This document shows, piece by piece, positions 22,030 to 33,000 of a DNA stretch of 64,000 nucleotides. The translations under genes and the position numbers were made by a program. How positions within the stretch are numbered: position 1 is the stretch's first letter; each line of letters starts with the position of its first letter. This stretch comes from Caenorhabditis remanei (lineage: Eukaryota > Nematoda > Chromadorea > Rhabditida > Rhabditidae): positions 20,644,587 through 20,708,586 of the forward strand of contig NC_071333.1 in assembly GCF_010183535.1 (NCBI RefSeq), written 5' to 3'. The notes beneath the pieces are model-generated. The model was not told the DNA's origin. It saw only the letters and a list, made by a program, of their open reading frames with translations, and searched no databases.

Positions 22030-23375
22030 ATGAATTCGCTTCTCTTCTTTATCGTTGTTGTGATTTCTATTATATTTATTATAATTGGATTTGTCACTCA
22101 AGGGCTCATAGCGCACTCAATTTGGAAATCAAAATCGTGTAATTCGTGTGATTTAATGACAATCAGCATATTCACAGTGAGTTAGAGATTATGTAAGATT
22201 TTCATCATTGATTGCTCCCTATGAGACTAATTTGATTTGAAATCAAAATAAACATAAGCGCTTGAAATAACTATAAAGATTATAATTAGTTAGGAAGCAA
22301 CTAATTACTGTAAATTCTCTACGGATGTCAATTAAAAAAATTTAAACTCAAAAAGCGTTTTATGCCACCTCTAGAAATGCTTTTTTCAGAACATTGTATC
22401 GTTTCTTCTATCTATTTTTATATTCCGCCTCGATGTTTTCTTGGACTGTACAAATACCCCCTGGCAATCCTGCAATAACTTTTTTTATTGAATCCGCTTA
22501 TTTTCAATTGATTATATTCAATGGATTCATGAAAGTTATCATCTGTTCAAACAAAACTCTCAGTTTCTTCATTGGTAGTAGTTGCGGTTGGAAACGAAGA
22601 AGTTTATTCTTGGCCGTGGTCATAGTTATATTTATTTATCTCGCGAGGATTCATCAAACATCAGCACATGATTGTCACACAAAAGATTGCTCGGATTTCG
22701 TCGTTCATGTATGTTTTACCTGTTCCTTACCATCATTAATTCAATTCATTTCAGGGTCGTCAGATAGTTTTCAATTATTCTATAATTACATACGGGTTAA
22801 TTATTCTTCTCAATGTAGTCATCTTAGCTTTTATCAAAATCAAGTAAGTCCTGAATTTTTTGTTCACAAAATAGGAAAATACAAACAATTGATTCAATCA
22901 TTACTAATAATATTTTTTTGAGATCCTATATGTATTCAAAATATGAAGTTAATGCCAGAAAGTCGGTAGATTCATCTCAGCCATTAATACTGAAATTGGG
23001 AAACAATACCAATACGATCCCATTTTTGGTAGAATGCTTATTAGCTTTAATCTATATTGTTGTATTGGGTATTAACGCCTATCATTCTGATTTCGAAGGT
23101 TATTTATCTTTATTTTTGGATGAAATCCTTGAAATCGTGGTTCTAATTACGAATGACTGCTTAATAATATTTTATCCGTTAGTGCAGCTTTTGGATGAGA
23201 AGGTATTTTTGGTTTAGAGATTATAAGCGCTCTATATGAATGATGACATTTTCAGATCAGAGAAACTATTTTGGAGAATTTGGGTTTCAACCTTTTGAAG
23301 ACAATTTTAAATCGCATATTTTGTAACAACAAGGAAATTGGAAGGAATTGTATTCTGGAGTCAATCAATTTATGA
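22030..23375 (+). pseudogene. Serpentine 7TM receptor (receptor 2), frameshifted
   Basis: Paralog of receptor 1 with the same five-exon plan (22030-22176, 22390-22708, 22755-22843, 22923-23202, 23256-23375). Exon 2 is 319 bp, one base out of phase. Its frame runs into TGA just after a run of seven T (22480-22486). Downstream, a different frame carries on the receptor 1-like sequence (FIESAYFQ against PIKAVHFQ). One surplus T explains this. Exons 3-5 are open and in phase. The exon 4 acceptor (TTTTTTTGAG) is weak. Either a young pseudogene or an assembly error in a homopolymer. Confidence 0.7.
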
Positions 23376-23649
23376 ATTCTAATTTTTGATGGTTTTAAAA
23401 AAGATTGTTACGAGTTTTCTGATGCCTTTTCTATAATTTCTTGGTTTCTCTTCCATTGTTACTATGCTCCTACCTCCCATTCTGTCCTACCCTCATTATT
23501 ACTCTCCTGTTTTCCATTCATGTACATGTTAGAAGTTTACGTGTTCTAACTCAGTGCCCTCAACTATTATCATTCAATTTAATAATTGCAATAATTCGAA
23601 AGGTTCAAAAAACGTTCATCACTTCCATATTGATTTATTATTGCTCAAA

Positions 23650-23870
23650 AGTTTAAGAGGCTACATGCATCCAACATAGCAACACGAGAGAACAAGTTGA
23701 GCAGAGAGACGAAATGTTATAATCCGTCAGGCAAGAAGCAGCCTCTCTTCTCAAAGAGAGCGAGCATTTACAATCGATAATGAGAAGTAAAGAATAGGAA
23801 GGGTGAAGGGGAAAAAGTGTAGTTTCAACAGGGCAGGTGGGCTTCAAAATGTGAATAAATGAAACACAAC
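23650..23870. repeat. Receptor flank duplication, copy 2
   Basis: Matches 18715-18900 in order and orientation (CATAGCAAC, 'cgagag', 'gataatgag', 'agggcagg'). It lies about 280 bp past receptor 2, as its partner lies past receptor 1. Confidence 0.45.
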
Positions 23871-24227
23871 GAGGGAGTTACGAGATCGAGCTCAATCCAT
23901 GAAGCTATTACACATCAAAAATGAGACATTCACAGTTAAAGTTACAGTGACCGTTTTGAAATTCTGTAATTTGAAATGTATACTAGGAGAAATAATTTGA
24001 GGAGTTAGAAAAAAGAGACAGATGCGGGAACTAGGTAGAAAAGCGAAAAGATGGTAGAGAAAGGTATATTATGAAAGTGGGAGATCATAGTTCATATTGA
24101 GAAGAAAAATGAATCGACTGAAAAATCATAGAATTCCAAAATGGGTAGTGGGGAAGCTTTGGCACTTTGGATCAAAGTAAAGAAAATACGATAAATACAA
24201 TAACGTGGTAATCAACAACGGTAATAT

Positions 24228-27200
24228 TTACTTTCTGTTTTTCTTGTTCTTCTTCTTCTTCTTCTTCTGGCTCTGGTTTTGTTTCTGGTTCCGCTCATGG
24301 TTCTTCTCTTGATTCTGGGCCTGGCTCTGGGCCTGGCTCTGGGCCTGGCTCTGGGCCTGGCTCTGGGCCTGGCTCTGGGCCTGGCTCTGGGTCTCGCTCT
24401 GGGCCTGGCTCCGGGTCTGGCTCCGGGCCTGGCTCCGGGCCTGGCTTCGGGCCTTGTTCTCCACCTGACACTCTTCAAGCGAAAACTTCTGCAGAGCGGT
24501 TCGGAGGACAGTGTCCATAACTGTCCTAGCAGGCAGATGGAGGGCGCCATTCGCAACTTTCCATTGCATATCGGAAAAACATAATTGAATGGCTCGCAGG
24601 TGAGCTTTTTCCCAAGACAATTGAGTGTTGTATAAATGGATTACTATATCTTGGTTCTGAAAAAAAAGGTTGGTTGACACTTGACAAAATTTTAGCTTGC
24701 TAAGAACTTACCATTATTTTGTCTCGATTTCTGTTTGTGTGCCAGGTTGGGTTCCAATCCATTTTAAATTTTAGCACGAGGAGCATGACGGCGGTCTTCT
24801 GAGGAATGTCGAGATCGCATTTCTCCGAGTACAGCCAGGACATCACCTTATTTGCATCCATCGTTTTCACAGGATGTCCAACATCGCCATATTTTATGTA
24901 CATTTGTACGACGTCTTCAAAAGCATCAAAATGGCGGTGTTTGATGAGTGAGGTCTCCAGTGGCAGCCACGCAGAGACGAGGACATCTGAAATTCAAAAA
25001 GTTTACGACTCAAGATAACTAGATAGATTTTGATAGTCAGGATTTTCACTACAAAATTTGAGAATACAAGTACAAAAAAATTCATTTTACTTGAGTTTTC
25101 TTAAAATTTTGTGCGAATTTACCTTTATGTTACTAGGTACATTGCGCAATATATTATCAGCATCTAATTGAAAAACAGTCAGCCTAGACTACGTCGGCCC
25201 GACCATCATGGTAACTTGTTACACAAATGAAAACATTCAGCACAACTGGAAATGAGTGCTACTGCAAAATTTTGAAAGGAAATTTAGCCATTGTTATCTT
25301 TGGAATTTTCTATTTTCAAGCAATTTTTTGTTTTCTAGGAAAAAAATTAATAATCATTAACATTCGATAAATATTGATAATGAAAATAACTGAATATCGA
25401 GTATACTAATACGGTAGTAATTATTTCCACACGTAAGACTCCTTTTTGTGGTGAAATATCAGTGTCTTTTAGGCACTGTTCTAGAACGCCGGAACGAAAA
25501 AAAAAATCCCGGAACGAAAAAAAAAAATCCCGGAACGAAAAAAAATCCCGGAACGAAAAAAAAAATCCCGGAACGAAAAAAAAATCCCGGAACCAAAAAA
25601 AAATACCGGAACCAAAAAAAAATACCGGAACCAAAAAAAAATCCCGGAACCAAAATTTTCATTCTATTTTTTGAATTTTTTCGTTTTTCTTTCAATATGT
25701 GTTTTATAATTTATTTGAATAAGCTTTTTTTATTATAACATGATTTATTTTAACATTTTTATTATAACAAAATGCGATATTTAGTGTTTGTTGGAAAAGA
25801 ATACAGAATATAACTAAACTTGGGAAGAAAACTGTAGATATAAGAAACAATTTTTAAACTTTTTTGAATTCTTCTTCTTCTTTTTCTTCTTCTTTTTCTT
25901 TCTGGAACCTGAACCTCAAGATGACTCGGAACCTGAACCTCAAGATGACTCGGAACCAGATATTGGTAATGATTCCTGTTAATTTTACCTGCATAAATTT
26001 CATTTTTCAGGTGCTTCTTGTGCATGCCCTTGTGAGCATCGGTCAAGCAGGACTCGACACAGAGAACATCATCGGGAACAACACGTATCTGATTCGTCTC
26101 AAAATGGACCAACAGTTGAAGACCAAACAACCGAACCACCTTCCGTTGCTGCAGAACATGTTCCACGGGGTTTAAGACGGAAACTCCCAACGGAGGCACC
26201 CACTGCTGTGCAGACTTCCAAAACTAGTTCTGCCCTTAACTCCAAGGCCACCAAGCCGACAACAAAGGCACCTCCAAAACCGAAACCGACAACGAAGCCC
26301 AAGCCCAACAAATCGGTCAATCCTCCAATCACAAACGCTCCAAAAACCACAAAAGCTCGAACAACTAAGAAAGCTCCGAAGCCCACGGAACCTTTGAAGC
26401 CCACGAGACCTCCAAAGACAACAAAATCTCCGAAGCCCACGAGACCTCCAAAGACAACGAGACCTCCAAAGACAACGAGACCTCCAAAGACAACGAAATC
26501 TCCGAAGACAACAAAATCTCCGAAGACAACGAAAGCTCCAAAATCAACGAAAGCTCCGAAGGCAACGAAAACCCCTAAAGAAAAATCTAACCAATCCAAA
26601 AAAAAAGGATAATTATCATGTATTACCTTGTTTATCATGTATTTCAAATAAAGATTATAGATCCGCAAAAATCATGTTATAATAAAAAAAGCTTATTCAA
26701 ATAAATTATAAAACACATATTGAAAGAAAAACGAAAAAATTCAAAAAATAGAATGAAAATTTTGGTTCCGGGATTTTTTTTTGGTTCCGGTATTTTTTTT
26801 TTGGTTCCGGGATTTTTTTTTCGTTCCGGGATTTTTTTTTCGTTCCGGGATTTTTTTTCGTTCCGGGATTTTTTTTTTTCGTTCCGGGATTTTTTCTTCG
26901 TTCCGGCGTTCTAGAACAGTGCCGTCTTTTATTTAGTTAACCGCAATATTTGGAAAATTTTTGTTTTTGTTATAAAGTTTTTTTAAAATGTTTTGAATAA
27001 AATTAATCCCATTTTAAATCTCGGGCCGACCGGGCGCAAGCCTAATCTCTCAAGTGAGCCAGAAGAAAAAAAGGAAAGAAAAAACATACCACTGTCGGTT
27101 TCGCCGTTCTGATCGACAATTTCGAAGAAGATCTTCATGGACTTCTCAAGAAGAGTTCTGCAAATAATAATTATTTAAACCAGTAGGAATATTGAAATCT

Positions 27201-27767
27201 CTCACAGATTTCCTTTATGGACTATCTCACTGATGAAGTCCAGCCACTCCAATTTGTTATCTTTACTGTGGCTATCCATGAGCTCGAGCACGCGTTCGGT
27301 TCCGGTGGTGACTGAGCATACGAGCGAAGAAACACGTTTCTCCGGAGTGGTGTCCTGAAAGCTTTCGTTTTCTCAATGACTCGTCTTGGGTTAAAAACTC
27401 ACAGTCAGCTCATAAGAATGACACCAGTATGACTTGTTCTGGCTCTTTCCGAGGTTTTCCAGCAGTGTAGCGGTGAAGACGCGAACCGGGAATCCGCGGA
27501 GGATGGGCCGTTTCTGGTCCCTTGTGGCAATAAATGCGGCGCTGTAAAACAGTTTTTTTGTTTTTTTGATGCATACAAGAAATTTCAAACTTACTCTTCC
27601 GTTTGAAAAGTGACAACCGCATAGATTGTCTTTGTGTCGCTCTTAATGTGTGTGTCAACATGCATAATTATTGTTTCGATATCTCCATATTTGGAGAGAG
27701 CATCCACAAAGTCTTTTTTGGTGACGTACTCATTGATGTGAACCACAACAACGGTTTTTGAGGACAT
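24228..27767 (-). CDS. RRM-like protein with Gln/Ser/Ala repeat and Lys tail, 410 aa
   Basis: The six exons (27595-27767, 27403-27541, 27206-27354, 27090-27157, 24712-24986, 24228-24656) all join in frame. The start ATG is eight bases past TTTTCAG. The first 60 residues have an RRM-like pattern: VVVVHIN as RNP2, FVDALSKYGDIETI as the first helix and turn, and TIYAVVTF as RNP1. It may therefore bind single-stranded RNA, or be an RRM fold that has lost binding. The middle is alpha-helical with no named domain. The last 75 residues are a low-complexity QAQS/QARS repeat ending in a Lys/Asn-rich tail. Intron 4, between the fourth and fifth exons, is 2103 bp because of an inserted foldback element. 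No breaks are seen. Confidence 0.7.
24315..24455. repeat. 12 bp coding minisatellite
   Basis: Tandem copies of a 12 bp unit (GGCCTGGCTCTG on the plus strand, with CC/TC variants) encode Gln-Ala-Gln-Ser and Arg variants at the end of the RRM-like gene. Its multiple-of-three unit lets copy number change without breaking the frame. Confidence 0.8.
25472..26923. mobile_element. Foldback DNA transposon carrying an ORF
   Basis: The ends are exact inverted repeats beginning GGCACTGTTCTAGAACGCC. Inside each end, about nine tandem units of roughly 18 bp (CCCGGAAC plus G or C and a long A run) continue the inverted repeat. A 60-80 bp non-repetitive inverted stretch then brings each arm to about 250-270 bp. 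The element is flanked by a perfect 8 bp direct repeat GTCTTTTA (25464-25471, 26924-26931), a target-site duplication. Eight bp fits hAT- or P-type superfamilies. Long ends built of tandem subrepeats are the foldback hallmark. The 930 bp core holds a two- or three-exon ORF, not a transposase. The element is inside an intron of the RRM-like gene. Confidence 0.85.
25771..26612 (+). CDS. Thr/Pro/Lys-rich ORF carried by the foldback element
   Basis: The firm part is two exons, up to 25965 and 26011-26612, joined in frame across a canonical 45 bp intron. They encode an acidic EPEPQDDSEP repeat, a short CACPC motif, and about 135 residues of TKPTTKAPPK/TRPPKTTK repeats like a mucin stalk. AATAAA follows the stop by about 35 bases. 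The start is uncertain. A candidate ATG at 25771 joins through a 61 bp intron to a frame that reads a ten-Phe tract, which would act as a membrane-targeting leader. Otherwise the 5' end is missing. It is on the opposite strand from the host gene. Nothing in it resembles a transposase, so it looks like a captured host gene. Confidence 0.5.
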
Positions 27768-28059
27768 GGTTGATCTGAAAAATTCGAATTAAAAAAAGAT
27801 TAAGCGTCATAGCTTAGACGACAGACAATAAGAACAACAAAATTATAACAAATTTCAAGAATACTCTAAAAATTTTATAACATTATGCAAATATAAAAGA
27901 CGAAAAAATGCGGCACCATATGCACAACGCTGGGGCGCGATTTGGAGGTCGTAAACTCGTGCCTGTCTAGAGGTTACTCCGCGGACACATGGTTATGATC
28001 AGATTTCACCCGCAGAAAAAGGAAGAGAGGGGCAATCTAAGGTCCGTTATTACAGTTTT

Positions 28060-28215
28060 GTAAAAAAAAGGGGTAAATGGAGTAACTGTCAATAACCGGT
28101 CAAAGTAAAAAAGAGGGAGAGAGTGTCCCGTTGCTCATTTTATAAGGAGCGGGAAAAAAAGAACAAAGGAGGAATAACATTTGGTAAACACGTTAGCTTT
28201 CACATTTCCCTATTA
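28060..28215 (+). promoter_or_regulatory. TATA-containing module, copy 1 of 3
   Basis: A shared run: 'ctgtcaataacc' or a variant, then a purine tract, then a 'GTTGCTC.TTTTATAAGG' core with a TATA-like word, then 'cggaaaaaaagaa' and 'aaacacgttagctt'. No coding region follows. Copies 2 and 3 are at 28660-28855 and 29650-29845. Confidence 0.45.
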
Positions 28216-28659
28216 CCACATGGCTGTAATGAATCATGCCAGGAAAAAAAGGGAAAATTAAACTTTTAAAATTTTGTTATAAAAGTGTGTCACAACATGT
28301 TTTCATGACGGAACACCACACCGGGTAAGAATGAATGATCACTCTATTAGAAACCGTTTGCAAATGAGCTATCATCAAGGTAAAATGTGTGAATTCATGA
28401 ATTTTCTAAAAAGAAACACGCGCTAGAATCGACAAAAAAACGTGGAAAAGCTTGTCTAGGAGAATGACATAGGTTGAGAAGAGTCAATCAAGGTATATAG
28501 TTAGTTATATTAAAAATTTTCAGAAGGAGAAAAATTCAGGACAGTTTAAAATGAAAATAGTTAGAAGAAGATAGGTATTATTCACTATTCACATGATTAT
28601 TATTGAGAAATTTAAGGTGTTATCTTTGAATGCTCACCAGATGGTAATTTAGCGTCAAT

Positions 28660-28855
28660 TCTTTTTGCGAAAAATAAGGGAAACGATCTAACTGTCAATA
28701 ACCAATCGACTACAGAGAAGAAGAGAAAGAAAAAAGAAATCAACATATTAAAAATGGGAGCGTCCTCCGTTTCTCGTTTTATTAGGAGTGAGAATGAGAA
28801 ACAAAAATGAAGCATCGTTAAACGAACACATTAGCTCCCACCTCCTAAAATCAAA
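28660..28855 (+). promoter_or_regulatory. TATA-containing module, copy 2 of 3
   Basis: The most diverged copy: 'ctgtcaataacc', a purine tract, 'TTTCTCGTTTTATTAGGAG', 'gaatgagaaac', and 'cacattagctcc'. The TATA-like word is altered (TTTATTAG). No gene follows within several hundred bases. Confidence 0.4.
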
Positions 28856-29649
28856 AAGATAAGAAATGAGAAATATCACAGCTAGATGCCCTCAGTTTTT
28901 GTCTGACTGGGAACCAGCTTCGTTCCAGGTATGACATTTGTCAGTATTCTCAATTTTAGTATATTTTCTTGAAATTACCGTAAACATTAGTCGAAAAATG
29001 ATGAAAATCGAGTATATCGCGTGATTTTTCCACTTTTTTTCCAAAATAAAGCTTTTGGTAACGAATGTTTCGAAAAAATTGTCTACAGTATATGCTTAAA
29101 CTAAATTTTCAATCACTAATATCAATCTCTGGAGTGGGCATTCCGTTTCAGCCTCATGAATGGCAAAAAATCTTTGAAATTCTCAAAAAGTGTGATTATT
29201 ATTGCAACTTAATTTGAATGTGTGCGATCTTGCACTATTCATACACAGGTATCTCGGGAACTCTAGAATGGCTCGATTTGAAATTTTCAAACTAGGAAAT
29301 GTCGGTGGGCTACTCCGTCCGCGCAGGGACGCAAATTAGTAAAAGGAAAAGGGTATGCTTCAACCATGGAGTAAGAATAAGAATAAGATCAAAAGATTAG
29401 AACAGAGACACTATGTTGCTAATCTGTTCCCAACTTCCAAATTGAAATAAGATAAACTGAAGAAAAATATGGATTTGTTCCCACGGTAACTGGGCTAGAG
29501 TTCGGCTAGGAAACCAGTTTTATAAAAATGTACTTCAGTGTTTTCAAATGATTGAAAAAAAGTTATTTTATTGGAAATTCAACACTAAAAATTAAAAAAA
29601 AAAATCTGTCGTAAGATGGGGGTGAGAACTACAGTAGGGACAGCAGATA

Positions 29650-29845
29650 ATCTAAAGTGCATTATTACCCGTTTTGCAGGGAAACGAAGATACTGTCACT
29701 ACGCACGATCACAAAAAGAGAACAGGGAAAAGTGGGTTGTTTTTCACAATGAAAAATAGAGGGGTGAACGTTGCTCGTTTTATAAGGTGCGGAAAAAAAG
29801 AAGAAAAGAGGAGCGACCTTGATAAACACATCAACTCTCATATTC
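29650..29845 (+). promoter_or_regulatory. TATA-containing module, copy 3 of 3
   Basis: Best kept with copy 1: 'cgttgctcgttttataagg', 'cggaaaaaaagaagaaaa', 'aggagcgacc' and 'aaacacatcaactc'. It is followed by a 124-codon plus-strand frame at 29939-30313 that I could not confirm as coding. The module could be its promoter or simply a repeat. Confidence 0.4.
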
Positions 29846-29938
29846 AAATAGTTTTAATGGAATTTTTGAAGTATTTTCATAAGGGGAATCAAATTACAAT
29901 TAGGGATGAAATTATCAAACTCTCGTTTTTAAGACTGA

Positions 29939-30313
29939 ATGAAAAACAAAATTCGCGCGTCCACCGGAAGCAGCAAATGTAAGCAGATATGGCCTGATGA
30001 GAAAAATCCACAATTTTTGTTTGGTACCGTGAGCGAGCCACCAGGTGAAACGGATATTATGCTGTCTTCGATTAAATTCTTTCGGATTTTTGAGATTGAT
30101 TTTACTAAAAAACCATATTTCCTTTCTATTCAAAAGTTGGACCCCTTCACTCTTTTCACTTCAACAAGAACTCAAAAAACATGGTCATCAAACATTTTCG
30201 TATCATTACATGCTGATTATGTCTATCTCCAAGTCGCTAATAATATATGGAAAAGGCCACATGTAGAAGTCTTGGATTTGTACGTTGGACGTAAACAAGA
30301 ATTCAAAAATTGA
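29939..30313 (+). other. Unconfirmed 124-codon open frame
   Basis: This frame starts with ATG, has no recognised domain and no clear splice sites. It is followed by a diverged repeat of its second half at about 30770-31010, which has lost the frame. Codon choice is not convincing. It is listed because it follows a repeated TATA-like module. Confidence 0.2.
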
Positions 30314-30319
30314 AAAAAG

Positions 30320-31800
30320 AAACACTACACTGAAGAAAGCTGTAGGTACTCTGAATAATATTCAGATTACACCCCTAATTATGTTCTTGGATATAATACC
30401 TATGGTCCGCAAAGGTAGATACACACCAGCTCAACCCATCTGGTCTTTTTTTGAAATGGGAGATGTCGTTGGAGAGGATAATCTCTCAGAATACTCATTA
30501 TGAATGGATGCATTAGCTTTTCATGTACTAGAATTCACGAATGTTAGGAATTTTAGTAATTATCCGTTAAAACATTGATACAAGAGAGAGAATCCACGAG
30601 AAAACGTGGAATAATCATGTTACGATTATCCGACAAATATTGGGTTAGGTCAATTGAGATGTACAGTTAGCAACGGAGCCAAAAGGATCTGTGAAAAAAT
30701 GTGAGTTGCTACGTACATCATAAATCAGTCGCATATCATAATTTCCGAGTGCTTCAGTGATCCATAATATAAAATTTTGTTCCCATTTACGTATTGTTTT
30801 TCTTAGTTCAACATTCCCTCAAATATACTACACGTCAACCAACCTGGAATTCCTAAGTTTCAATTCATTGCATATACTTATTATCTCCTTGCCCGAATCG
30901 GTAATGGTTGAAGGTAAAGGCAACAAAGTTTTCGAAATGTACCATAGACATAAACAAACATTCAAAAACCAAAATTCATCATTTCAGAAGCGTTGTATAG
31001 ATTGAAGTAAAGCAAAAACAGAAAAGAGAAACCAGGAAATTCAAATAAAATTTGAAAATAGCCCTTGATCATACTTTTGGTCCCAACGGTAGTGGAATCT
31101 ATGAAAAATATAAAACCTCCCAACCTTTTAATGAATGATGAAGATGACAAGTGGGGGAACAGGATGAGCCCTCGTATACCGAGACAATAGCAATTATAAA
31201 CCTTAGAAGGGTTCGTACCTCAACAGTTGTACAAGCAAATGTATTAATGTAGAGGAATTTATAGATGTTGTGATTTTTTTAAATTTCGCTGGAAAACAAC
31301 AAACTCACAAAAATAAAATTATTAATTCAAGTTTCCCGAAATTAAAAAAAATTTATCCACGGGTAAGATATAAATTACAGAAAAGTAGTTTTGAAAATGC
31401 AAAAAGCTGCTTAAAAAAAGTATTGTATCATATATGGTAGCTCTAAAAAAGTTATGGATCACTCGTATAGCAAAACCTCTAACTGCTACAGTGCTCTCTA
31501 CAACTTGACATTTGTTGTCCGTTGTTCAATTCTACTCTACTTTTACTCTAGCAATTAGAACACTGTTCATAAACAGGGAAGCTTGATATTGAAATCAGAA
31601 GAAACTAGTGAAGAAGAGCCAGAAGCATCAAAGCAAATTTGAATATAACCCTTAATTATAGTCTTAGGCATAAGCGTTATTGCGTACCAAGGAAAGAGGA
31701 TTCAAAGGAAACCACCGCTCTAATTACTTCCTGGAGATGGCAGGTCGGAAAAAAGGATAGGAGTTATATAAGCGTATTATGAACCATAGAAGCAGTACCT
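30320..31800. repeat. Three degenerate direct repeats
   Basis: Segments at about 30330-30490, 31030-31240 and 31590-31800 share the order 'ccctaattat.......tct/ctt.g.....', then a purine-rich stretch, then 'attatgaa' or 'attataaa' with 'ccttagaagg' or 'ccatagaagc' in the last two. They look like tandem copies of an unknown noncoding or long-dead segment. Confidence 0.35.
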
Positions 31801-32294
31801 GAACATTTATGAACACATTTATTTCAATATACAAAATATTTCAAACAAAATGTGTGACTGATTGTGTGTATTCAAGTACAAAATCCAGCTGAAACTTCTA
31901 AACAAGAACGGGGTATAGTTTTCTAATTGATCACTGTTTTACTTTCCAACTTTTACACACCTTTTAATTTATTTTTTTGTGACAATAAACTTTATATTGT
32001 GCCCTTTAGGCCTTTTCTCGCGATCCGCTGTTTGAATTGGCCTGATTCGCCCAACTTCCGTCACGCAATTATTTTCAATAAATTATACTTATTCTTGTTG
32101 TAAACATTTGAAGGAGATTTCCCGGATTGGGGGCGTGATAAACGGGCCACTGTCTTTTTTCTTTAGTCGTAATTCACACATTTAGTTTAGTTTTGAAAAA
32201 ATTTATCCGGAGCGGGAACAGTTTTTGGCCGCATTTAAGCTCCCGTTTCCAAAGTTATTTCAATCTTTTTTACTGACAAGACGAAATGTTGGAG

Positions 32295-32342
32295 TTTAAA
32301 ATGAAATTGATTTAAAATAAAATTGATTTAAAATGAAATTGA
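32295..32342. repeat. Three tandem 16 bp repeats
   Basis: TTTAAAATGAAATTGA is repeated three times head to tail, the middle copy having one change. Confidence 0.8.
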
Positions 32343-33000
32343 TGAAAAATGATTAATTTATAAATCTGACTTTATTAATGATTTATGGTATCAGTTGATT
32401 TTTTTTGAATGATTCTAAAGAACGTAAGTTGTCAATAGGTTAAGTACATCAATAAATGTTTCTAATGTAGAGTCCATTGTAAAACCTGTGATACAGGTGC
32501 ATTCAGAGGATTTAATTTAAAGCTGCAAAGTAGAAGAAAACTAAAATTATGCACAATCTGGTTAGATAAAACACAGTAATCTTCTCTGTTAGCATCATTT
32601 CGCATTCCTCATCTTTTTAAAAGGGGCAGTCTTCGTTATACTTCTGTTTAACCCTGACTGTTTTTTCTACCCATAATCATTTTCGAAGATTCAAAAACTT
32701 TTGACTCACGTTCGTCACTACGATCTTAAACCCCCATTATTAACGATTATCATGTTTACCCGATGTCTCTCGGAACTCGTCTGTCTCTCTTTTTGAGAAG
32801 CATGTAATTGGAGTTCTGCTTTTTCAGTTTTCCTATTTGGCCCCTCCCCTTTTTCTTCCAGATCTTTCAACTCTTTACTACAACTCTTTTTCTCTCTGAC
32901 CTAATCGTATTCCCAGTACCGTCCACCAATCTTTCTGAAGTTCAATTGATCAGAAAGAGATTTTCTATCACATACGATAGTTTTCTGACGATTAGTCATA

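Noticed and set aside
24279..24584. Plus-strand frame of repeated Gly-Leu-Ala-Leu across the minisatellite
   Set aside because: Antisense shadow of the QAQS repeat in the RRM-like gene, whose exon has splice signals and a consistent frame.
25347..25738. Several long open frames rich in Phe/Gly or Lys/Arg/Asn, and the mirror frames at 26720-26914
   Set aside because: They are produced by the tandem CCGGAAC-plus-A-run units in the foldback arms, which stay open in several frames on both strands. No start context, splice site or domain.
26099..26668. Minus-strand frame of Val-Phe-Gly repeats opposite the TKP repeats
   Set aside because: Antisense shadow. The plus strand has the intron, the poly(A) signal and the mucin-like composition.
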